NCBI GenBank assembly: GCA_000720805.1
Contig: JODI01000037.1
Location: 1-64,000, forward strand
Direction of reading: 5' to 3'
DNA from: Streptomyces violaceoruber
Lineage (GTDB): Bacteria > Actinomycetota > Actinomycetes > Streptomycetales > Streptomycetaceae
Length of the DNA stretch: 64,000 nucleotides
The notes beneath the pieces are model-generated. The model ran no database searches and was not told the DNA's origin. It saw nothing but the letters and a program-made list of their open reading frames with translations. The position numbers and the translations under genes are program-made. This document shows positions 1 to 8,614 of this stretch, in pieces. Each line of letters starts with the position of its first letter. Positions within the stretch are counted from its first letter, which is position 1.

Positions 1-231
1 AGCACCGAACTCGTGCTCACCCGCCGGACCGCCTGCTGATCATCCACCAGCCAGTCGGCCAAGCCAGCACGTCCCGACCTCAATCGCGTACCGAGTCGTT
101 ATAGTTCCCCTCGCTTCCTGGAAGGCTCTCCTGGCACATCCGCCCGCTCTCAGATGGGCAGGGGTGCCCGGGGTGCGGCAGAGGTGGTGGGGCCTGCTCC
201 GCCGCAAGAGTTGGGTGGGCACCGCCTCGAT
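1..231. other. non-coding left edge
   Basis: No gene could be supported here. The apparent open frames are GC-rich shadows continuing from the helicase gene that ends at 232. A short inverted repeat, AGCAC/GTGCT at 1-5 and 13-17, sits at the window edge. It could be part of a terminator or of a larger structure outside the window, but it is too short to call. Confidence 0.5.
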
Positions 232-1704
232 CTACAGCAGCATGCCAGGAGATCCATCGGGATGGTCGTAGATCCAGGACAGGCCGCCGATGTCGAGCCG
301 GCTGCGAGTTCGAGTGACGGCGACGTAGGCGAGGCGGGCCTCGCTGTCGTCGATCGGTCCGGGCACCGGGCGGCCGGTGTGATCGTGCTGATCGGTGTCC
401 TTGGGCGGGGTGAAGTCGTCGGCGATCTTTACATGGGCCCATTCGCGGCCTTTGGCCTTGTGGGCGGTCGAGACGGTCACCTCGGCCTGGTGTTCGGGGG
501 CGAGTTGGGCGACCGCGGCCAGGATGGCGTCCGTGCCGTGGGTGTCGACGAGGTCGACGAAGGGCCGCAGGTCGCGCCCGGCCGGGTCGTGGGCGGCGTA
601 GTCCTGCAGTTCGCCCCAGGAGGGGAACAGCACCAGTTCGGGGTGGGTGGTGCAGCGTCCTTCTTTCAGGTCTTGGGCGGCAAAGGCCAGGGCGCGCAGG
701 CTGTCTCCTCCCCCGACCAGGCCGACGCGGTACCCGGCGGCCATCAGGTCCATGGCCTGGGCCATGGCGCCGACGTTGGTGCGGCACAGTACGGCGTTGG
801 GCTGGGTGACGGAGCCGAGTTCGGTGGGTACCGCGGGGGTGCCGGTCAGCCGGATCGGGGCATCGGCGATGGTCAGCCAGCGGTTGGCCTCGTCGGCGAG
901 GAGGGGGCCGAAGCGGAAGGACTGGGACAGGGCCAGCCGGGTGCCGTCGAAGCCTGTCATGACGTCTTTGGCGCCGCGCCAGTGGTAGATGGCCTGGGCG
1001 GAGTCGCCGACCATCACCAGCTGGGCGTGGCGGCGCTGGGCGAGGAAGATCTGTTCGACGACGGGGTTGGTGTCCTGGGCCTCGTCCAGCAGGAGGAAGT
1101 CGGTTTCGATCGTCGGCCTGGTGAGGGCCCAGATCTTGAGGTAGTGGTCGTGGTCGAAGCGGACCGCTCCGTCGTCTGGGTGCTGCAGGTCGGTCCAGGC
1201 TTTTTGGGCGAACGGCACGATGTGGGTGGCGAGTTGGTGGTGCAGGTCGCGGTCTTCCAGGCCGCGCAGGTGTGGGACGTGATGGCGGGCGATGGCGTCG
1301 TCGGCGGTGTGGCAGAAGCGGGCCACGGTGCGCAGGGTGGCGTAGGAGAGGGCCTTCGGGGAGAGGTCGCGTTCGCCGATGCGGATGGTTTTGGTGATGC
1401 CGAGGGCCTGTCCGGTCTTCCAGGCCGGTCGGCGGGGTGCGTTCAGGCGGGCTGAGTAGCGGTGGCCGACGGCGGCGTAGGCGAGGGCGTGGGCGGTCTT
1501 GCACCAGACGTTTTTCGGGAAGCGACTCGCCGCGTCCTGGGCGATGGCCCGGTTGTAGGCGAGGTAGCGGCCGCGGCGTGTGGTGCTGTGGGCGAGCAGA
1601 GCCAAGGTGGTGGTCTTGCCGGTTCCGGCACCGGCCTGCAGGGACACGTGGTCGCCTGCGTGGAAGGCGTCGGCGGCGGCGGTCTGTTCGTCGGTCGCTT
1701 TCAC
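232..1704 (-). CDS. UvrD/Rep-like superfamily 1 helicase
   Basis: This 490-residue protein is a single-polypeptide SF1A (UvrD/PcrA/Rep-type) ATP-dependent DNA helicase. An N-terminal Q-like motif is followed by a Walker A GAGTGKTT (lysine about residue 30), a Walker B LLLDEAQD, a motif V segment with the STAHKAKGREW signature, and a motif VI segment YVAVTRTRSRLDIG. It is much shorter than chromosomal UvrD or PcrA (about 700 residues or more), so accessory subdomains are reduced, as in many plasmid and phage helicases. Its ATG overlaps the stop of the upstream gene by 4 nt, so the two are probably translated together. It is the last gene of a minus-strand group. A role in replication or repair of the element fits its position near tap/tpg, but this is inference. 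The helicase assignment is firm and the biological role is not. Confidence 0.88.
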   Translation of the reverse strand: MKATDEQTAAADAFHAGDHVSLQAGAGTGKTTTLALLAHSTTRRGRYLAYNRAIAQDAASRFPKNVWCKTAHALAYAAVGHRYSARLNAPRRPAWKTGQALGITKTIRIGERDLSPKALSYATLRTVARFCHTADDAIARHHVPHLRGLEDRDLHHQLATHIVPFAQKAWTDLQHPDDGAVRFDHDHYLKIWALTRPTIETDFLLLDEAQDTNPVVEQIFLAQRRHAQLVMVGDSAQAIYHWRGAKDVMTGFDGTRLALSQSFRFGPLLADEANRWLTIADAPIRLTGTPAVPTELGSVTQPNAVLCRTNVGAMAQAMDLMAAGYRVGLVGGGDSLRALAFAAQDLKEGRCTTHPELVLFPSWGELQDYAAHDPAGRDLRPFVDLVDTHGTDAILAAVAQLAPEHQAEVTVSTAHKAKGREWAHVKIADDFTPPKDTDQHDHTGRPVPGPIDDSEARLAYVAVTRTRSRLDIGGLSWIYDHPDGSPGMLL

Positions 1705-2177
1705 AGTCGTGGCCCTCCGGGGTGGCGGCTGAGGGTGCGTCCGACAGCTGCGAGCAGGTGAGCGGAGGTGGTGTGGGCGAGGAGTTCGCCCACGGCCCGG
1801 TCTAGGCGGTCGGCCTCGTGGCTGGCGTGCCGGGCCAGGGCGCCGTCCAGGGCCTGCTGCAGGAAGAGTTCCGGGGTCTGCCCTGCCTGGCGGGCGGAGT
1901 GCTGGATGGCGGCGCGGAGGCTGGGCGGGAAGGCGACGTTGAGCAGGATCTGACCGTCCGTGTCCGGGTAGTGCGTGGCGAGTACGTCGATGGGCAGCCG
2001 CGCGCCGAGCCGGTCGCGCAGCCGGCGGGCCGCTTGATGAGGGGTTTTGGCCGGTACGAGGGTCATGAGCCGGGTGGTGTCGTGGTTGGCGGCGAGCGGC
2101 AGCTCGCGTGCGGCGCGGCGCAGGGCGTTGCGCGAGAGGGGGTGGGTCAGGGTGACTTCCAGGGCGTGGTGCGGCAT
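1701..2177 (-). CDS. hypothetical protein coupled to helicase
   Basis: This is a 158-residue soluble protein with no family I can name. The C-terminal half looks helical, and a stretch around residues 80-110 (FPPSLRAAIQHSARQAGQT) resembles ribbon-helix-helix or Arc-like proteins that bind DNA as dimers; this is a weak impression only. The stop overlaps the helicase start by 4 nt, and the gene starts 2 nt before the stop of the DUF6083 gene, so the three look like one transcription unit. It may be an accessory or regulatory partner of the helicase. Confidence 0.7.
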   Translation of the reverse strand: MPHHALEVTLTHPLSRNALRRAARELPLAANHDTTRLMTLVPAKTPHQAARRLRDRLGARLPIDVLATHYPDTDGQILLNVAFPPSLRAAIQHSARQAGQTPELFLQQALDGALARHASHEADRLDRAVGELLAHTTSAHLLAAVGRTLSRHPGGPRL

Positions 2178-2179
2178 GG

Positions 2180-3031
2180 TCAGCCCTCGCTCCTCGGGGA
2201 TGCCTCAGGGTGCGGGAGGCGGCTGCGGATGTGGGTGGCGTGCAGCAGGGGGTCGAAGACCTGCCAGGCGGCCAGGGCGAGGTCGGCGGTGCCGAGGGTG
2301 GCGGCGTGTGTGGGGCAGTGCTGGGCGCGCCAGCGCCGTTGCTCGGTGTGCGGCAGGTGGCCCAGGTCGTAGACGGCCATCGGTGGGGTGGGGTGGCCGT
2401 GGCGGGAGCCGGTGGGCAGCAGTCTCCAGCGGCCGGCGGGCCGTTTTGGGGTCAGGACGGTCTGGGTGCAGCGGTGGCGGTGGCGGGTCTGGGCCACGCA
2501 GCGGATGGCGTCGAGCGGGGCGGGAGCGAGATAGCGCACGAGCAGGAGCTGTACGACGGGCCTGCAGGCGTGGTCCGGGCCGTCGGGTGAGGGGGTGCCG
2601 GCAGGTGGTGGGGTGGGGGTCAGAGCGCCGGTGTCGATGAGGCGGCGGGTGCGTACGGCGAAGTCGCGGCGGGCGTCGTCGAGGAAAGGACTCAAGGAGC
2701 AGGTGGGGGTGCGGGCAGGGCACAGGACGGCGTGCGGGATGCGGCACCAGTTGCTGCCGTCGCCGTGGGGGTGGGCGAGGCCGCCGCTGAGGTGCCAGCG
2801 GCAGGCTTCGGGGACGTGGGCGACGGCGAGTTCGGCGGGGTGTAGGGCAATGGGCCCTCGGTCGGTGCGCTGGTAGCGGTCGATGCGGTGGCCGCAGTGC
2901 CGGCAGCGGGTGCTGTGGCCGGCGCGCAGCAGCCGGCTGGGGCTGGTGGGGGCAACCCGCAGAAGGCGGGGGTGGCGGCGGGGATGCGGGCTGCCGTCCC
3001 AGTGGCAGCCTGGCAAGGGCGTGGGGCGCAT
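2180..3031 (-). CDS. DUF6083-like zinc-binding protein
   Basis: A Streptomyces protein of unknown function that I recognise as resembling DUF6083. The N-terminal part has an HWDGSP block, then an SPSRLLRAG segment leading into a CRHCGHRIDRY zinc-knuckle-like motif, followed by IALHPAEL, CRWHLSGGLAHPHGDG and CRIPHAVLCPAR. The many Cys/His pairs suggest structural zinc. The frame is open further upstream (to 3115). I chose the ATG at 3031 because family-like sequence begins just after it, but no strong ribosome-binding site decides between the starts. These proteins are common on Streptomyces plasmids and integrative elements, often near regulators. The gene lies upstream of, and nearly contiguous with, the coupled hypothetical and helicase genes. 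Function unknown. Confidence 0.75.
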   Translation of the reverse strand: MRPTPLPGCHWDGSPHPRRHPRLLRVAPTSPSRLLRAGHSTRCRHCGHRIDRYQRTDRGPIALHPAELAVAHVPEACRWHLSGGLAHPHGDGSNWCRIPHAVLCPARTPTCSLSPFLDDARRDFAVRTRRLIDTGALTPTPPPAGTPSPDGPDHACRPVVQLLLVRYLAPAPLDAIRCVAQTRHRHRCTQTVLTPKRPAGRWRLLPTGSRHGHPTPPMAVYDLGHLPHTEQRRWRAQHCPTHAATLGTADLALAAWQVFDPLLHATHIRSRLPHPEASPRSEG

Positions 3032-3199
3032 GGCGGGGACCGTGCCAGACGACATGCCGGGGCTTGCTGTGTGTCGAGGGGCGTGTCCCACGGCTGGCCC
3101 AACGGTTTCGAACAAACAGGCCAGGGTGTGCTCAGGTGTTTGGGGGCTGCTCGTCGGTTCGGGTGATGTGCAACCGTGTGCGCCTCTCGGGCCGGCGGG

Positions 3200-3517
3200 T
3201 CAGGGGGCGGGCGCGCCGGGCGGTGTGTGGTCGTCGCAGAGGGCGCCCAGCAGGTGCTCGATGGGCACGTCGAAGGTGTGGGCGAGGGCGTGCCAGGTGG
3301 TGACACTGCCGCTGGTACGGCCGTGTTCGAGGTCGATGAGGGTGCGCCGGGCCAGCCCGCTGCGGTCGGCGAGTTCGTCGAAGGTCCAGCCGCGCTCGGC
3401 CCGCAGGCGTGCGAGCACGACGCGCAGCCCGGTGAGGTCGGGATCGGGCGGCGGCAAGATCGTCACTCCACCATCCGACGGTGCAGTACCCTGCCCCGTC
3501 AGTGCGAGTTTCTGCAC
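3200..3517 (-). CDS. XRE-family HTH regulator
   Basis: A 105-residue DNA-binding regulator of the Xre/Cro type. The helix-turn-helix covers about residues 29-85: the LRVVLARLRAERGWTFDELA stretch, then SGLARRTLIDLEHGR, then an alanine-rich helix with FDVPIEHLL. An alternative GTG start about 18 codons in would still keep the HTH. It diverges from the Cys-rich gene at 3569 across a 51-bp gap. The inverted half-sites GTGCAG (3481-3486) and CTGCAC (3512-3517) lie at the start of this gene and could be its own operator. It probably controls itself and one or both flanking genes. Confidence 0.85.
   Translation of the reverse strand: MQKLALTGQGTAPSDGGVTILPPPDPDLTGLRVVLARLRAERGWTFDELADRSGLARRTLIDLEHGRTSGSVTTWHALAHTFDVPIEHLLGALCDDHTPPGAPAP
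3481..3517. promoter_or_regulatory. possible operator, inverted half-sites
   Basis: GTGCAG at 3481-3486 and its exact reverse complement CTGCAC at 3512-3517 are separated by 25 nt at the start of the XRE gene and upstream of the divergent gene at 3569. The spacing is long for a simple dimer site, so this is a candidate only. Confidence 0.3.
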
Positions 3518-3568
3518 TTTCCGCCGACGCGGGAGTGACGTTCACAGTGACGGGAGGACACCCAGCCG

Positions 3569-4579
3569 ATGAGGCTCGCCGGCGCGCATACCCACGTGCG
3601 GCGCATCTGGACGGTGGAACTGCGCCCCCAGGCGGGCGGCCCCTCTCTCCGGTGCCCTCACTGCACCGCGCAGACGCCTTCCCTGCAGGCTTCCTCCGCG
3701 CGCTCGGCTGCCCTGGCCCATCTGGCCCACCACGCCCGCGCCGACGCGCTGCCGCCGCATCTGCGCACCTGCCAGTGCCGGGAACGCGGCTGCTGCTGGC
3801 ACCCGCGTCACCGCGGCTGCGCCGGGCCCGTCCTGCTCGCCCTCACCCGCGACCGCAGCGGCCGTACCTGGCGGCTGGCCGACACCTGTGCCGCCTGCAC
3901 GGCGGCCACCAGCCACACCGCCATCGTGCCGGACACTCTGTGCAGCCCTCCCCCGGCCAGCACCTCCGCCCGTGCGTGCCGTTCACAGACGGACGACGAA
4001 CACAGGCAACGGGTCCGGGAGATGCTCACCTACCTCGCTTCCGCCCTCCCTCGCGTCACCTCCCCTGCGGCCCGGCTGCTCGCCCTGCAGTGTGCGCTGC
4101 GCGCTGGCCGGCACGGCTGTGTCCGGCTGCCTGCCGGGCTGCTGCGTGGCATGCGCCTGCACCGGCGCCCGGAGCTGTGGCAGGAACTCACACAGGGCGG
4201 CTGGCTCGGCCTATCCGATCCCCGGGCAGCGAAGCTGCAGGTGCGACTGCTGGACGATGCGGTGCTGGATCAGACCCCAAGTCCCCGCGCCCGCAGGCGG
4301 GCCGCCCACTGGGCGCTGCAGCCCAGTCCGTTTGCCGCGACAGCTACGGCAGCAGCGGCAGAACGGCTGACCGCCCTGGTACTGGCGGCTCACACCACTG
4401 CGACCACTCCCGCCCCTGAACTGGCCACCCTGGCCCATTTGTGCGGGCACTCGCCCCAGCAGGCCGGGGAGATTCTCGACCGGCTGGTGGCCAGGCGGGC
4501 CCTGTCCGCGTGGAGCCACCACCGGGAAACCGACGAGGTGCGCTGGCAGCCGACGCTGCCTCCGCCTGGCACTGCGTGA
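3569..4579 (+). CDS. Cys-rich hypothetical protein
   Basis: This 336-residue protein is unlike any family I can name. The first 110 residues contain repeated Cys pairs (RCPHC, CQCRERGCCWHPRHRGCAGP, TCAACT) that look like two or three zinc sites. The C-terminal half is helical. Around residues 280-320 (ATLAHLCGHSPQQAGEILDRLVARRAL) it has the shape of a winged-helix DNA-binding domain, followed by a predicted strand pair. That makes a zinc-ribbon plus winged-helix regulator plausible. An upstream GGGAGGA precedes the ATG at good spacing. It diverges from the XRE gene, which may regulate it. Confidence 0.72.
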   Translation: MRLAGAHTHVRRIWTVELRPQAGGPSLRCPHCTAQTPSLQASSARSAALAHLAHHARADALPPHLRTCQCRERGCCWHPRHRGCAGPVLLALTRDRSGRTWRLADTCAACTAATSHTAIVPDTLCSPPPASTSARACRSQTDDEHRQRVREMLTYLASALPRVTSPAARLLALQCALRAGRHGCVRLPAGLLRGMRLHRRPELWQELTQGGWLGLSDPRAAKLQVRLLDDAVLDQTPSPRARRRAAHWALQPSPFAATATAAAAERLTALVLAAHTTATTPAPELATLAHLCGHSPQQAGEILDRLVARRALSAWSHHRETDEVRWQPTLPPPGTA

Positions 4580-4802
4580 AGCTCTGCACGCTGGCCACCG
4601 CCAGGCTCATGTCTGAGGATTTCCGCCACCGCGGTAGAGAACAACCCGCATGTCTTCCGTACTATCGCTACGACACAGCTGTTGCGGCAGTAATCGCTGC
4701 CGCCCGCCTGCCACCAGGCTGAACAGCACACGCATGGCATTTCCGCACACGCCGCAGCCTGCCACCCGCCGGCCGTGGCCCCCGGGAAAGGGTGTGAGCA
4801 CC

Positions 4803-5429
4803 ATGTCCGAAACCGTTGCCGCCGCCACCGAGTTGACCTCACAGTACGGCGCACAGGTGGCCAGCGATCTTGAAGGCAACCTCAAGGAACAGGAGCGTAT
4901 CCGGGGGGAAATCGAAGTACTGCAAGCGCAGTTGGGCAGCCTGCAGCAAGACCGCACCATCCTGGTGAACATCCAGCAGGCTCTCGGCATCCCGGCAGCG
5001 CCGCCCCAGTCGGCGCCCGAGGCCGTCGCGGCAGTGCCCGCTCCCCGCAGGAAGAAGGCCGCGGCCTCACCGGCGGGCAAGCAGACGCGCACCGGCAAGG
5101 CCACCGCCCCGTCCCGGAAGCGCACCGGCAAGAAGGTCACTGCGGCACCGCCGTCCCCGCAGCCCGCCGGGGCCAAGCTCGTCGATCTCGTGCGCGAGCA
5201 TCTGACCGGCGGGCACGAGCCCCGCTCCGCCGCCGAAGTCGCCACCGCGCTGCAACAGCAGCATCCCGAGCGCGAGATCAAGGCCAAGATTGTGCGTCTC
5301 ACGCTCGAGGGACTCGTGGCCAAGAACCAGGCCCAGCGCACCAGGCAGGGGCGTTCCGTCTTCTACACCACCCCGGAGACCGCCGAGCCTGCCCCGCAGG
5401 ACGAGCCTGTAGCACAGCCTTCCGCCTGA
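4803..5429 (+). CDS. coiled-coil plus winged-helix-like protein
   Basis: A 208-residue protein in three parts. Residues about 10-60 form a heptad-like coiled coil (KEQERIRGEIEVLQAQLGSL). Residues 65-120 form an Ala/Pro/Lys-rich linker with runs such as RRKKAAAS and KRTGKK. Residues 123-190 look like a winged helix (LVDLVREHL, SAAEVATAL, KIVRLTLEGLVAKNQ, then a basic wing and VFYTT). The basic linker resembles nucleoid-type tails. The frame is open upstream to 4650, but the ATG at 4803 follows a GGGAAAGGGTGTG purine-rich site and begins the structured part. It is likely a DNA-binding regulator or structural protein; the target is unknown. Confidence 0.75.
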   Translation: MSETVAAATELTSQYGAQVASDLEGNLKEQERIRGEIEVLQAQLGSLQQDRTILVNIQQALGIPAAPPQSAPEAVAAVPAPRRKKAAASPAGKQTRTGKATAPSRKRTGKKVTAAPPSPQPAGAKLVDLVREHLTGGHEPRSAAEVATALQQQHPEREIKAKIVRLTLEGLVAKNQAQRTRQGRSVFYTTPETAEPAPQDEPVAQPSA

Positions 5430-5481
5430 CAATCATTCGCGAGCAGACTGTGTTGCACCCCACCGGACCCAGTTATGGGGG

Positions 5482-5751
5482 CTACTGGCGCTGAGGGGTA
5501 CGCCGACGCGTCGGCGGCAGGGCTTCGCACGCGCGGGTGGGGCCGGCCAGGAGGTCAAGTACGTCGATTTCGTAGTGGGTTGCCATCCGGTCGCAGTCGT
5601 CCAAGGGCCAGGCCGCGGTGCCGGCTTGGCGGCGGCTGACCTGTGCCTGGCTGACTCCCAGCGCCGCAGCGAGATCGGCTTGTGTCTCCCCCGTCAACTG
5701 CATGAGGGCGGCGACTGCGGCCCTCACGCGTTCCCCCGACGACAGCACCAT
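5482..5751 (-). CDS. small XRE-family HTH regulator
   Basis: An 89-residue regulator that is almost entirely one Xre-type helix-turn-helix: the helix pair GETQADLAAALGVSQAQVSRRQAG, then WPLDDCDRMATHYEIDVLDLLAG. The ATG at 5751 is preferred over the TTG three codons earlier. It is convergent with the preceding plus-strand gene and reads in the same direction as the gene starting at 6549, from which it is separated by 84 nt. It is a possible regulator of the replication-type genes to its right. Confidence 0.8.
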   Translation of the reverse strand: MVLSSGERVRAAVAALMQLTGETQADLAAALGVSQAQVSRRQAGTAAWPLDDCDRMATHYEIDVLDLLAGPTRACEALPPTRRRTPQRQ

Positions 5752-5835
5752 GGTGTTCAACTTACCGCTGTCGGTCGCCGGTACGTCTGCACGACGGTGT
5801 GCCAGGGGGTTGTTGGTGGGCCGGGTGCGGGCCGG

Positions 5836-6549
5836 TCAGCGTGGACGCCAGGTGCGGATTTCGAGGTGGAGGATGTGAGCGTCCGGGTGGATGCGTCCGG
5901 TCTCCACCAGCCATTGGTGGACGGCTGCGGTGACGTCGCCGCCAGTGGCGTTGACGCGGCGGGCGAAGTCGGCGGCGTCGAAGCCCCCGGTCTGGGAGGA
6001 GCCGTAGGAGCGTTCTTCGGTGTGGTCGGCGCGCTGGATGACGTCGCGGCGGATGCCGGGTGAGTCGGTGCGGCTTCCGGAGGGGTGCAGGTAGCCCGTT
6101 TTCGCGAGGCGAACGGTGAAGGCCAGGCGCAGCCCTCGGCGGGCGGCTTCGGCGATCAGTGGGCGCAGGCGGGCGGAGCCGGAGGCGATCGCCTGGGTGC
6201 CGACGCGGCCGGTGCCGGATCCGGTCGGCGTGATCAGGACGGCTTTGCCGCGCACCCGGGCGCGGGCGCCGGAGGCGGTGGTGCGCCGCTGGGTGTGGCG
6301 GGCGGCGATGGCGGCGAGTTCGGGCAGGTCGGTGATGCCTCCGGTCTCGACCGCGGTGAGGACTTCGCGCAGGGCGGTGACGAAGGCTGCGCCTTTGTTC
6401 CTGGTGTAGAACTGCGAGACCAGGGAGGGGTCGCGGTCGATGATGCGGGCGATGTCGCGTTTGGTGTAGCCGGCTTGCTGGAGTTGGTCTGCGAGTTGGG
6501 CGGCTTCGTTGGGTGTGGCCGGGGGCGCTGGCTGGCGGCGGGGCGGCAT
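5836..6549 (-). CDS. HTH protein coupled to polymerase-like gene
   Basis: A 237-residue protein whose start overlaps the stop of the polymerase-like gene by one base (TGATG), so the two are translationally coupled. Residues about 15-60 are a clear helix-turn-helix (EAAQLADQLQQAGYTKRDIA, then IDRDPSLVSQFY). The middle is basic, and the C-terminal third ends in a predicted strand, ILHLEIRTWRPR. The overall plan, an N-terminal HTH and a C-terminal domain ending in an acidic or aromatic strand, resembles that of the Tpg-type protein at 10298-10867. I see no direct sequence match. It could be the DNA-recognition or priming partner of the polymerase-like protein, or an autoregulator. Function unproven. 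Confidence 0.72.
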   Translation of the reverse strand: MPPRRQPAPPATPNEAAQLADQLQQAGYTKRDIARIIDRDPSLVSQFYTRNKGAAFVTALREVLTAVETGGITDLPELAAIAARHTQRRTTASGARARVRGKAVLITPTGSGTGRVGTQAIASGSARLRPLIAEAARRGLRLAFTVRLAKTGYLHPSGSRTDSPGIRRDVIQRADHTEERSYGSSQTGGFDAADFARRVNATGGDVTAAVHQWLVETGRIHPDAHILHLEIRTWRPR

Positions 6550-8591
6550 CAGGGCTCTTCTGGTGTGCTGTTGAGGTTCTGGCGGCCGGTGTCGCGCAGA
6601 GCGAGGAGTTTTTCTTCGCTGGTGGGCGCTTGGACGGGGCCGGATAGGTGGCCCTTGAGGAGGTAGTCGCCGGGGCGGTGGTGGTAGGGCCAGTTCTGGG
6701 GCTGGGTGAGGTAGACGGCGTCGGTGCGGAAGGCGACGACGGTGCCGGGGGGTGTGTGCAGGGCTCCGGCGTAGGTGTCGTCGTCGCGGTGGTACTGGGT
6801 GAGCAGGGCGGCGCGTGCGGCGGACCAGATGGCGGCGGACCATTCGGGGTGGGCGTTGGGGTCGCGGGCGAAGCCGGTGGGCCTCTGCCAGGTGATCAGT
6901 TCGTCGTCGAAGCCGACGATTTCGGCGTCTGGCGGTACGTCGCGCTCCATGCTACGGGGGGTGGTGCCGGTGACCATGCGGGGGCGCTGGGCGAAAGAGC
7001 CAATGCCGTAGAGCAGGACGGCGCGCACCGCGCGGGAGGCGAGGTGGGCGGCGCGGGCCTGCTGGGCGTCGCCCTGGAAGTGGGCCTGGGCAGAGAGGTT
7101 GGTCCAGGTGTCCTTGAGTTTCTTGGACCATTCGTCGAGGGGTTTGCCCGCCTCCCACAGGATGCCGTCGAGGATCTCCACCTTCCACGGCGTGATGGGG
7201 TTGGCCAGGGCGGTGTGGACTTCGGGCCCGCCGGCCCACGTGGTGAAGGTGGTACCGGGTGTGGCGGGGTAGTGCCAGGCGCGCTCGCCAGGGGCGGGGG
7301 CGGGCAGCAGGCCGACGTGGTTCCAGCCGTTGGGGACGGTGACGCGGATGTGCCAGTGGCTGCAGCCGTAGAGGGCGTCGTGCTGTTCCTTGGCCGACCA
7401 GGAGGTAAAGGTCTTGCCGGTGACGCGGCGGGGGGCGCCGATCGGTGACTTCCAGGTGTGTTTGGCGTAGGCGAAGGTGCGGTCGTACTCGGTCAGCGCG
7501 GGCAGTTGCTCAGGGACGCGGGGCGGGGTGAGGAGTTCGTTGCGGCCCTGTCCGGCGGTGGCGTGCAGCAGGCCACGCAGTTCTTCGGACAGGACGGGGA
7601 AGCCGTCGGCGTGTTTGCCGCGGCGGGGGATGGTGCGGGTCCACAGGTCCCGGCCGGTCTGGGAGGGCGAGCCGAGGACGACGGCGTCGGGGAAGTGGCG
7701 GCGCAGTTCCTCCCACAGCAGGCGGAAGGCGTCGCGGACGATGCCGGGGTGGTCGGCTTCGTCGAGGTCGAACCATTCCCCCGCGCTGCGGATTTCGACG
7801 TGGTGGTCGCCGTGGGTGCGCTGGTAGCGGGCGACGGGGTTGCGGGCGTGGACGAAGTGTCCGGCCATCCGGTCACGGCCGCGGCCTGTGTCGGCGCGCC
7901 AGCCGGGGGTGGGTGCGTTCAGCCAGGCGGCGACGGCGTCCCGGAGGTAGGTATAGCGGTCGGCGTCGCGGTGCCAGGGGTCCCCGGCGGTGATGTAGAT
8001 GCGCTGGATGGTGTCGGGGACGGTGTGGAAGACGGCGGTCAGGATGGCTGCGGCCGACCGGTCGCCCAGGTCGAGGCGGACGGTGTGGTCGCGGTGGACG
8101 AGGACGCCGGTGGCGGCGTCCAGGAAGACGGCGGGATGAGGCTGCTGGACGAAGTTGGGGTGCTGGGAGACCAGGCCTGAGGTGGGGGTGAACCAGCGGT
8201 CTGTGTCGATGTCCTGGGGCAAGGTGGGTAGTTCGCGGGGCGCAGCGGGTTCGGCCGGCTGTAGTGGTGCCGGAGGTGGGGGCGCATCCGGTGCGGGGGC
8301 CGGTTGGACAGCTGGCTGTGCCGGTTCGGCGGAGCTCGGGGCGGGGGGGATGGGGGCGGTGACGTCCATGTCGCGGGGGGCGAGTTGGGGGGCCCGGGCG
8401 ACGACGTCGGCGATGCTGAGCCCGGCCGCGGGCGCGATCCGCTCGGCCTTGGCCTTGTCGTAGGCGGCCAGGGCGGTGACGGTCTTGTCCCGTTGCGCTT
8501 CCAGGCGGGCCAGAGCGGCCGCGGTCTTTTTGATGTCGTCGCGCAGCGTGCGCAGCTCAGCGAGGCCTTCGGTGTAGGTCTGTGCATCCAT
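6549..8591 (-). CDS. putative divergent family-B DNA polymerase-like protein
   Basis: A 680-residue protein with motifs in the order and spacing of family-B (protein-primed type) DNA polymerases. Motif A is like EYDRTFAYAK (D370; compare the family DxxSLYP pattern). Motif B is like AVLLYGIGSFAQR (YG at 528-529; compare NSLYGKFAS). Motif C is like VAFRTDAVYLT (D624; compare YCDTDSIHLT), with Arg622 in place of the first Asp of DTD. The spacing A-B about 158 and B-C about 96 is in the range of such enzymes. Residues 1-45 are a coiled coil and 75-125 a Pro/Ala-rich linker. I see no 3'-5' exonuclease motifs. The ATG at 8591 follows CGAGGAATCACG. The first 226 codons of the longer open frame overlap the neighbour and are rejected. 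The polymerase reading comes from motifs only. Activity is uncertain because of the Arg and the degenerate motif B. Confidence 0.6.
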   Translation of the reverse strand: MDAQTYTEGLAELRTLRDDIKKTAAALARLEAQRDKTVTALAAYDKAKAERIAPAAGLSIADVVARAPQLAPRDMDVTAPIPPAPSSAEPAQPAVQPAPAPDAPPPPAPLQPAEPAAPRELPTLPQDIDTDRWFTPTSGLVSQHPNFVQQPHPAVFLDAATGVLVHRDHTVRLDLGDRSAAAILTAVFHTVPDTIQRIYITAGDPWHRDADRYTYLRDAVAAWLNAPTPGWRADTGRGRDRMAGHFVHARNPVARYQRTHGDHHVEIRSAGEWFDLDEADHPGIVRDAFRLLWEELRRHFPDAVVLGSPSQTGRDLWTRTIPRRGKHADGFPVLSEELRGLLHATAGQGRNELLTPPRVPEQLPALTEYDRTFAYAKHTWKSPIGAPRRVTGKTFTSWSAKEQHDALYGCSHWHIRVTVPNGWNHVGLLPAPAPGERAWHYPATPGTTFTTWAGGPEVHTALANPITPWKVEILDGILWEAGKPLDEWSKKLKDTWTNLSAQAHFQGDAQQARAAHLASRAVRAVLLYGIGSFAQRPRMVTGTTPRSMERDVPPDAEIVGFDDELITWQRPTGFARDPNAHPEWSAAIWSAARAALLTQYHRDDDTYAGALHTPPGTVVAFRTDAVYLTQPQNWPYHHRPGDYLLKGHLSGPVQAPTSEEKLLALRDTGRQNLNSTPEEP

Positions 8592-8614
8592 CGTGATTCC
8601 TCGTGGGCGCTCGG

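Noticed and set aside
80..1504. Long Arg/Pro-rich open frame antisense-frame to the helicase
   Set aside because: A GC-bias shadow of the helicase gene; no protein-like pattern.
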